NCBI GenBank assembly: GCA_947652115.1 | Contig: OX393568.1 | Span: forward strand, 21,421,831 to 21,485,830 | DNA: 64,000 nucleotides | From: Blastomussa wellsi | Taxonomy: Eukaryota > Cnidaria > Anthozoa > Scleractinia > Plerogyridae | Direction: 5' to 3' | Part shown: positions 48,900 through 64,000 of the stretch, piece after piece | Position numbering within the stretch: the stretch's first letter is position 1 | Layout of the letters: every line of letters begins with the position of its first letter | Translations under genes and position numbers: made by a program | Notes under the pieces: model-generated | The model's input: the letters and a program-made list of their open reading frames with translations, nothing else | The model's database searches: none | Told to the model about the DNA's origin: nothing

Positions 48900-50615
48900 T
48901 CAGTTCATCTGAAAAAGATCTTTTGCCACTCTGAGCACGCCGCACTGAACCCAGGACCTCTTACAAGGCATCTTGCTGACTGTTTCCCAGCTTCTCTTGC
49001 GCTCATCATAACACTCCACGCTGTCCAAACTCCCCGAGTTATTACATCCTCCAAACAGGTAAATCCGGTTTCCAAGTCTCGTGACACCGGCCGCCTGGCG
49101 CGGGACGGAGATGTTTGGCAGGGAGGCCCATTCGTCAGTGACAGGGTCCAGTACCTCACAGGAGGAGAGATAGGCCCCTGTTGATGACTGGCCGCCGATT
49201 ACAAAGACCTTGCCGTTCATCTCCACCGCGCAAGCGAAATAGCGTGCAACTTGCATAGGTTTTACGTCATTCCATACCTTCTTCCGCGGGTTGTAGCGCT
49301 CAACCGTTCGCAGGAACTCGTTTCTGTCGCTCAAACCGCCGATCGCGTACACGAAACCGTGACACGCAGCTGAGCAGAGACCGGCGCGTTTCGAGGACAT
49401 AGGTGTCTCGATGGACCATTTGTTGATGTCGGCGTCATAGCGCATGACTTGTTTGGTGGAGCCTCCATTCGGTATTCTCCCGCCAATGATAAAGATATGA
49501 TCACCGCACGTCACAGCCGTGGCTGCGCAGCGCATTTGAGGCATGTTTGCTACCGCTATCCAAGAGTTGGTGTGGGCGTTGTACTGCTCTACAGACTGCC
49601 CGTTTTCTGTCTGGGTGCTACCGAATGCATAGAGCACATTATCGTGTACCGCCGTGCAGTGCTCGTCTCGGGCCTTCAGCATGTCCGCTAATGGCAGCCA
49701 CTTCTTCTTCGCCGGAGAAAAACAAGTTGCTTCTTTGCTCAAGTTTCCGCCGCACACGGTGATGACATCCAAGTGTCTTTTAAGATTGTTCCTAGCACGT
49801 TCGCGATCGTCGTGTTCGTAAAGGACGAACGCGTTCAAAGCTTTTACCACGAGCTTCGTGCAGTAGAAACTGCTAGTTACAAGCTCTTCGTTCTCTACCT
49901 GATCAATCAAGTAATGCTTGGACAATGAAGTGAGACGAATTTTGCTGAACAGCTCTTCGAAATGCTCTCTTCGCGTTTCTACGTCGTGCTTCACCCACGT
50001 TATCAGCGTCTCGTAAACATCTTCCTCGCGCGAAATCTCTAGATCGTCGCGCGCGATAATCTCGGTGTACACTTTGTAATCGACGGATTTGAAAGCTTCG
50101 GTGTCGCAAGCTTCGGTAAAATGTTGCACAATGTAGCTCGTAGAAGCGTTTTTTAGAGAATCGCAGCTGTATTTCTCCGCAAAGTCTCTCAAGGCGAAAC
50201 ATTTGGTGGGGGAAAGAAGGGCTTCCAAAAACTGGCATCCAACATCTTTGAGGCTTTGAATGAGAAAGTAATCGGCGGCGGCTACGAGACTCTCCGCGTT
50301 TTCCTCCACGAGAGTCACATTTCCGGTGTAAATGTAGCAAAGCAGAGGCTCCATAACGGCTGCTTGCAGCTGATCGAGCTTACACTCCATCAAGATCTTC
50401 TCTTTCATGTCGTTTGTAAACAAACCTCGGAAATACGGGCTACCAGCGGCTAGAATGCTTCGATGAGCGAGAAAACATTGATCTTCGACAAGCAGGCGAA
50501 CATCACAAAGCACTCCGTCTTTTCTCAGTTGGTCGGTGGTTTTTAAAAGAACGTCCTTGTACTGTTCGTTTGATACGGAAAGGCTTTTGGATCCTTCTCG
50601 AGATCGATCCGCCAT
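48900..50615 (-). CDS. Kelch-like BTB-BACK-Kelch protein B
   Basis: A single exon encodes 571 aa; the start context AAAATGG is strong. Domains: BTB at about 28-132 (VLCDVRLLVEDQCFLAHRSI, then YIYTGNVTLVEENAESL), a 3-box/BACK at about 135-245 (FLEALLSPTKCFALRDFA, the helix that usually contacts Cul3) and a Kelch propeller at about 285-560. Gly-Gly blades: IFIIGG, VYAIGG, VFVIGG and IYLFGG; the second blade is degenerate (LYAFGSTQ). The family role is a Cul3 ubiquitin-ligase adaptor; the substrate is unknown. It shares layout and motifs such as FLRTVERY with Kelch gene A, but most positions differ, so the duplication is not recent. A minus-strand polyadenylation signal lies about 375 bases past the stop. 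I do not assign a KLHL number. Confidence 0.9.
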   Translation of the reverse strand: MADRSREGSKSLSVSNEQYKDVLLKTTDQLRKDGVLCDVRLLVEDQCFLAHRSILAAGSPYFRGLFTNDMKEKILMECKLDQLQAAVMEPLLCYIYTGNVTLVEENAESLVAAADYFLIQSLKDVGCQFLEALLSPTKCFALRDFAEKYSCDSLKNASTSYIVQHFTEACDTEAFKSVDYKVYTEIIARDDLEISREEDVYETLITWVKHDVETRREHFEELFSKIRLTSLSKHYLIDQVENEELVTSSFYCTKLVVKALNAFVLYEHDDRERARNNLKRHLDVITVCGGNLSKEATCFSPAKKKWLPLADMLKARDEHCTAVHDNVLYAFGSTQTENGQSVEQYNAHTNSWIAVANMPQMRCAATAVTCGDHIFIIGGRIPNGGSTKQVMRYDADINKWSIETPMSSKRAGLCSAACHGFVYAIGGLSDRNEFLRTVERYNPRKKVWNDVKPMQVARYFACAVEMNGKVFVIGGQSSTGAYLSSCEVLDPVTDEWASLPNISVPRQAAGVTRLGNRIYLFGGCNNSGSLDSVECYDERKRSWETVSKMPCKRSWVQCGVLRVAKDLFQMN

Positions 50616-51033
50616 TTTCTTACCACGCGCACAACGAGACCTTGCCGGATTTATTTCAAAATATGCATGCGTAACTTATGCTAACGTGGCTGTATGTTTC
50701 GCATGAATTATCAGTGATTAAGGCAAGCATTTACACGTTGTTTACTTTGATTTTATGATTTGAACCTTCCGTCTGCGTAACGAAAGACCTGCAAATTGGT
50801 ATAAGCCAAGTACATGATAAAAAGAATCAGTGTCTTTCAGGGACGAGGATTGTTCGATGAGCGAGTACTGACGTCAAACCCGGTATCAAAAATCAAAGCC
50901 AAATGTTGTTTCTTTCGTAAATCGTAATTTAGTTTTGCACTACCCATAGTTTGTGTTACACAAAGATATTGATAGCAACAATTATTGTGAATTCAAGACA
51001 GGCGGTAATATTAGAAAATCAAATAGTTCTCAC

Positions 51034-51414
51034 TACAGCTCCCGGGTAGGGTACTCCGCGAGATAGGTATGGTTTTTCGAGGTTTCCGTTCCTTAAATGG
51101 GTCTTTAAATAGGGTATCATTTTTGTCTTGTTTTGGCATTCTTCACGGTGTTATCCTTAGTGTTAGATAGAGTACCTAAATTGTATTATTACGTTATTCT
51201 GCAATCTACAGTGCGTAAACAACACGCTAAACGAAAAAGAAACGGTCTGTCAAACTGAAAACGTTACGAAACGATAAAAAGTTGACCCGTTTACACCTTT
51301 CTTAGGTTTTTGGTTTTTCCTTGAATAGGGTGTCATTTTTCGGGTTTGGTCAGGGTTTAAGAACCTTTGTGGTACACACCTATCCAACATTTAAGGGAGT
51401 ACCCCCCGGCTACA
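51034..51414. repeat. probable inverted-repeat element
   Basis: The left end TACAGCTCCCGGGTAGGGTA resembles the reverse complement of the right end (TGTAGCCGGGGGGTACTCCC). Two related direct motifs lie inside, AATAGGGTATCATTTTTGTC near 51,110 and AATAGGGTGTCATTTTTCGG near 51,325. The match is imperfect and the boundaries are approximate. Confidence 0.4.
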
Positions 51415-51784
51415 TGTGACCCCGCCTATTTTTAATTTTATTTACTACCGAGTAGTCAGAGAGTAGCGGAGTGATGCCCTCACTTACAGCATGTGATCAA
51501 AGCACTGACCCTATCTGAAGCCTACCCGGCCCAGATGGGCTACCCTAAAAGGCTGTGGAATTGCGTGACATACACCTTTTGTAAAATTTCTGTGATTGCA
51601 ATTTTTATTTGCATTCATCCTCATGCAAGATATTACCATTTTTAATGATTAAGAAAAACCGAGACCTTTCGTGGAAAGAAAGATATACAAACAGTGTTCC
51701 GAGATGTAAGAAAGTACTGGGAGTCTCAAGAGACAATTTGTAAACAATCTCAGTGAATGTTTATTCAAATTTTTTGATGATCAA

Positions 51785-51898
51785 TAGCCTGTTCAAGGCT
51801 CTCACAGGCTCTCAGATAGTGGGGCACGCGAATAAAAGATATTGGAGTGAAGGGAGCGGAAGGGAGAAGAGGTTTATCTGAGAGCCTGGAACAGGCTA
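51785..51898. repeat. foldback element with TAGCCTGTTC ends
   Basis: TAGCCTGTTCAAGGCTCTCA at the left pairs with the right end TGAGAGCCTGGAACAGGCTA. The terminal TAGCCTG resembles the hAT-like element at 37,984, so they may be related. A half-copy in reverse orientation lies at 52,531-52,566. Confidence 0.6.
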
Positions 51899-51978
51899 AA
51901 TATCCAAATCAACGGTAAGGAAAAACAGCAAAGAAAAAAAACGACTTGAGAATTTGTTTTCACGATATTTAATATTTA

Positions 51979-52140
51979 GGACAGTCAAGCCGCGTCCTTC
52001 CTCGGGGACGCGGAAGGTCTTTACAATATATATTATCTACAACGGTTGCGGATGGACATGTGATACAATTTAAAAAAAAAATAAATGGACCAATAGGGTC
52101 GAAATAAAATAAACATTGTACATGGACGGCTTGACTGTCC
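51979..52140. repeat. 162-bp element with 14-bp terminal inverted repeats
   Basis: GGACAGTCAAGCCG at 51,979-51,992 is the exact reverse complement of CGGCTTGACTGTCC at 52,127-52,140. The interior has its own small palindrome (CGCGTCC...GGACGCG). No target duplication was identified. Confidence 0.5.
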
Positions 52141-52313
52141 GAAATAATGGGAAAACAAATTCTAAAGTATTTTTTTTCTTGTTGTTTTTTCATTATCGTT
52201 GATTCTATTTATTCAAAACAGCAGGAGTGTGATTGTGGGTCGTCCTAATAGAAAATTTAATTATCCAACTGCTGGTCTCTACGTAATTTATTCTGGGCAT
52301 TGGCGACGGAGAA

Positions 52314-52328
52314 GGGGGGGGGGGGGGG
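52314..52328. repeat. poly-G tract
   Basis: A run of 15 G; the length may be unreliable. Confidence 0.9.
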
Positions 52329-52530
52329 CTGTTATTTTTTGGCGCAGGCGGGGGAGCAGCTCCTCCAAGCCTTCGCTACCAGAGCTGTTGCTGTAACAGT
52401 ATAAATTGATTTGACAGAACTATTCATTCTTGTCAGCTGACTTGCCAGTCCGCCGTTAGCCTTTACCAACTACCAAAAGCCTTGAACAGGCTGTTCTGCA
52501 GTCTTCATTTGTCGGGGTATAATATTTCTT

Positions 52531-52566
52531 CGTGCGCCCCACTACCTGAGAGCCTGGAACAGGCTA
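52531..52566. repeat. half-copy of the 51,785 foldback element
   Basis: The sequence GCGCCCCACTACCTGAGAGC and the following CTGGAACAGGCTA match, in reverse complement, the left half of the element at 51,785-51,898, which reads GGCTCTCAGATAGTGGGGCA. Confidence 0.5.
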
Positions 52567-53160
52567 GGGTATAATAATTGGAAGGAACGAAAACTTCAAA
52601 ATAATAAGCAGAAATTTTCAAAACTACATTTGTTAGGTTCGTTGACATCATCATAACTGCATGATGCAATTCTCATGATGCACGCAGTAAGCTATCGTTA
52701 GGTAATGATGTATTGAATGCAATTTTTCGACAATTGGGTCAGAATTTGGGGATCTGGGTGGCACATACCCAATGTGGGCAACTTTGAGTCAAATCACTCA
52801 AAACACGCGTCTTGAAGAAACAACGCTAAATACAAGTGTTTTAAAGATTTCTCTTTCACAGGTGTTTACAGAAATGAGCAGATTCATTCTCTTTTGTGAA
52901 TTACACCTAGGAATTTCCTTTAATTGTTACACATGTAAGTAACGCTATTTCATTGTAAACTGTGATTATCATGATTATGCAAACTCCCGTTCTAAATACG
53001 TAACAAATACATTGTATTGTCTTCTATGCCAGTAAATAACAAAACTTAACACTTATAGGGCAGCAACGTGCACAGTTCAACTGCACTTAGCATATACTTC
53101 GCGGCAGTTCAAAAAGTCGCCCAGGTAGATACTTCATGTAACCTATAATCAGGTGCCTAC

Positions 53161-53241
53161 AGATTGTGCGGCCTGTCACGCCTTGCAACCTCCTGTAAAT
53201 GTTTCACACCAGTAGAGATTGTGCGGCCTGTCACGCCTTGC
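53161..53241. repeat. 26-bp direct repeat pair
   Basis: AGATTGTGCGGCCTGTCACG and the following CCTTGC occur identically at 53,161-53,186 and 53,216-53,241, 55 bases apart. The function is unknown. Confidence 0.75.
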
Positions 53242-54124
53242 TACTTCCTAATTAACGAGAAACATTTTTGACAATTTTATATTTTCACCAATCGAAAACA
53301 GATATATTAGGAAGTAGAGGAATGAAGTTGCCATGACAACTCCACCCAAGAGTTCATGATATACGCGTTAGGATTTTGACTCGAAAAACCAAACAGAACC
53401 CATAAAAAAGCCGTCAAAAATCAATCATTAATGTGACAAATGGCTGTGGTGCCTTGCTTAGTTAGAAAGCGAGAGTATCTATGTTACATCTATGTGCGAA
53501 CTGCAAGCAGGGTATTGGAGAAAGTTGGGAGACGCACTCCACGAACAGGTTCTCCGATCTGTGCCACAGCCCTTTCACTGAGAAACTTTCTGAAAAATTC
53601 TGCGCAAACGTTTCATAAAACTAGCTCTGATTGGACAGCCCAATCCGAGGCTTACAATCAGAAACAGCACGAGAACGGCATCGTCATGTTGCTAAGCAAC
53701 GAATCTTCCTTCCGAAATACAGCGGGTCCAATCCAAATTTGAATGAAAGTAGTGCTTGTCCAAGAAAGATTCGACAGAATTATGCTCATTAATTGTTGAG
53801 TAACTGAATTAATTTCGACCACAATTAGTGGGCTGGTAACGAGAAAGAGTTAATTAATTTTTTGCAAACCGGCGGTCGAGCAGCTACAGTTTTTAAAATT
53901 TTTCTTCTACTGACAAATTTATCTTAAAAAAGTTCAAACTGACGAAATGAATTTATCTACAGATTATTATAAAGAACATGACACTATCTTTACTTACCCT
54001 ACAAGAACAAATTTATAATGCCCGCTGTACATAACATTGTCACAAAATAGCCGAGACAGTCACCATGGCTACACAAAACAAAAAAAATCCAACCAAAATT
54101 CGGACAAAAACACGGACCAAACAA

Positions 54125-54398
54125 TTCTCGTTCCAGAGCCGCTTGTCCGTCTTAACCGGCTGGGCCTATGCACGAGAAACACGTGGCTCTGGTGACACGT
54201 GTTTTGATTGGTTAGAATCTGACAAACAAATCAACCGTTTGCAGTAAACTAACTGACAACAAAGAGATTTTAAAACGGCTGATGTGATTGGACTTCCTTT
54301 GTTAGATTCTATCCAATCAAATCATGTGTCCCAAGAGCACAGTTCCTCGTGCACAGGCCCAGCCGGCTAAGAGAGACAAGCGGCTCCAGGGACGAGAA
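54125..54398. repeat. 274-bp foldback element with about 58-bp arms
   Basis: The left arm beginning TTCTCGTTCCAGAGCCGCTT and the reverse complement of the right arm, TTCTCGTCCCTGGAGCCGCT, stay similar through CCGGCTGGGCCT and GCACGAG. The arms differ at several positions, so the insertion is not very recent. The interior carries CACGTG-type motifs. No clear duplication was found. Confidence 0.65.
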
Positions 54399-55409
54399 TA
54401 ATAATACAGAAGGCGTTGGAAAAAAGCCACGAGCTGTTATGAAAAAATCACACACTGCGACTTATTGCCAGCAGTTTAAAAAACAAATTAATTCTGAACA
54501 AAAACTCCTTTTGAAATTACAATCTGAAGACCTTTACTACGCTCTAACTACACCACCTGTCCGACGTTTTCTTCTGGTGGGGAATGTTAGAGGCCGACCG
54601 TTTGTAAGTGGCTATATTGTCATATTTAATAATTACGAATATTTCACTGTACATACATTAAATTTTAAACGGTATTTACGTTTGAATAATTGTGTTATTT
54701 TAAGCCTTCAGAAAATCCTGTTAAAACTGTTGAACTAAATGATTTGGGTGAGCTATACACTACTCTGGAACAATTCGCGATACACGGGATTCACGGCACG
54801 TCTTTTAAACTAAACGAACACGCTATATAACACCTTCAGCATAAATAAAGCTTTTGGACTAGAAGCGACTTACATTAGAAGCCCCTCAAAACAAATGCAC
54901 GTCGATGCTGGCATTTAAAGGAGAACTGCGAGAAATATTCCGTCCATTTATTACTATAAAACTTGAGAAGCTCGCATGGAAACTTTACGTTTTCAAGTTT
55001 GTCCACATTTTGAAATTGCAGTTAATTTTAACTCAACTTCACGTTTGTCGAGATTGCAATCTCGTTTCACCCTCCCCATCGTTTAACAGGCATTCTCACT
55101 TCCTAATGGCTTAATGGAATTTCATTATTTGTGAAGTGTTTTTCTAAAACAGCGTTTCACTATTTAAGATTCTTGACAACATGTGAATTAAAAGTCAACG
55201 ACCCACAACCTCCTTTAAATGGCTTCTAGCGGCTTTGGAAAAACTATTTTGCACGCCACGCATTCCGCCCCTATAATAATGATAATAATATTGTTATCAT
55301 GCCTACACAAGACCTTAACCCTTCGAGCCCAAACAAACTGATCAAGTCACAAAGGTTCGCATGCAGGCAACTGGTCACAATAAGATAATCCACACATTCT
55401 CCTAATAAT

Positions 55410-55832
55410 GGCCGTTTTTATGCTGGAGACGATAAAGCCTTCTGAGACGTTAAAGCTGTCTTGAGACGACTTTAACGTCTAGTATAAAAACGGTAAATAA
55501 GACAGAGGCCTTTAAAGCCTGATGGCTTTAACGCGTCCTTCTGTAAGAGCGTCCGAACGACGCTCTTAACGGACAGCTTTAACGTCTCAGACATTAAAGG
55601 CGTCTGGTATAAAAACGGGACGCCATTAACCTTGATGAAATCCCGCCATGTTTCCAGCCAGTTGCAAGTCGATTTGTTGGTAAATCCGCGCACAAAAAGT
55701 TTATTTCTTATTCTTTTTTTCTGTCAGGCTGTCTACTAAATGCGTCCCGTTTTTATACCAGACGCCTTTAACGTCTTAGACGTCATGCAAAGGCGTCTAG
55801 ACGACTTAATCGTCTCTAGCATAAAAACGGCC
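55410..55832. repeat. composite nested foldback element
   Basis: The outer ends are GGCCGTTTTTATGCTGGAGA and, in reverse complement, GGCCGTTTTTATGCTAGAGA. The same CCGTTTTTATNC-GAGACG type of end recurs inside in reverse orientation near 55,477-55,495 and 55,598-55,617 and in forward orientation near 55,748. This suggests several insertions or internal duplications of one family. The interior is full of GACGTTAAAG/CTTTAACGTC palindromes. It may overlap the 3' UTR of the SFMBT gene and carries a minus-strand AATAAA at 55,700-55,705. Confidence 0.65.
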
Positions 55833-56016
55833 ATTTGTTGGCGGTAAATGTGCCATCAACTAGAATTTGTATGTCGATATCAGGGCTTGAAGGGTCAAAG
55901 TAGAAAAAATTAAAATATAGCTACAAAATACTTGTGCAGTCAGCACAATCACCACTACTGTAAATTCGCAATAAAACTGTGACGTTTACGATATATAATA
56001 ATCTGCATTCATAATT

Positions 56017-63899
<7,883 letters not shown>

Positions 63900-64000
63900 C
63901 TAAAAGGCGAGTGAACTCAGAAATTACCTTAAAATTCCCCACTTTTTTTCACAGAACATATATCTAGTTGAAAGGGTTTGAAATTCAGACAGGGGGTGGG

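Larger units (their letters stand above)
50616..56016. other. intergenic, repeat-rich; Kelch B promoter and SFMBT 3' UTR side
   Basis: No gene with a recognisable domain is seen. Open frames reach 129 codons but lie in or next to foldbacks. Inverted-repeat elements at 51,034, 51,785, 51,979, 54,125 and 55,410 and a duplicated 26-base motif at 53,161 are listed separately. The bases just above 50,615 should contain the Kelch B promoter; those below 56,017 the 3' UTR of the SFMBT gene. Confidence 0.6.

Overview
The window is eukaryotic and looks like an anthozoan cnidarian, most likely a stony coral. It is AT-rich, its genes are split by GT-AG introns, and it carries a GATA1/2/3-type factor and an SFMBT-type Polycomb protein. 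It also holds fragments of a tRNA-derived SINE whose body resembles repeats common in coral genomes. That last point is recalled from general knowledge, not from a search, so the species is an inference.

Layout. Bases 1-21.7 kb are a gene desert with a few foldback repeats; one spot near 12.9-13.0 kb resembles a promoter plus short first exon. A complete four-exon GATA factor (494 aa, + strand) lies at 21,736-26,927, followed by about 1 kb of 3' UTR. Bases 27.9-40.3 kb are non-coding and hold a 141-bp tandem satellite (36.9-37.4 kb), a hammerhead-ribozyme-like core (37.93 kb), a small hAT-like element and a SINE fragment. A full-length RTE-like LINE with an intact 1000-aa endonuclease/reverse transcriptase and perfect 14-bp target duplications occupies 40,335-43,731. 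Two intronless BTB-BACK-Kelch genes in tandem on the - strand (44,973-46,733 and 48,900-50,615) are interleaved with miniature inverted-repeat elements, two of which share ends and 9-bp target duplications. From 56,017 to the window end, the 3' nine coding exons of an SFMBT homologue run on the - strand (two MBT repeats, SLED domain, SAM domain); its 5' part lies beyond base 64,000. Its introns are full of repeats: SINE pieces, a Harbinger-like miniature element, a perfect 55-bp inverted repeat, an 83-bp tandem repeat and a (TTCG)n tract.

The genes do not form a pathway. GATA is a DNA-binding developmental regulator, SFMBT a chromatin repressor, and the Kelch proteins probable Cul3 ubiquitin-ligase adaptors. 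No bacterial-style operon, CRISPR array, rRNA or functional tRNA was seen. Exon boundaries were worked out by hand from splice sites and reading-frame continuity, and every junction given keeps the frame. Nothing was checked against a database or transcripts.
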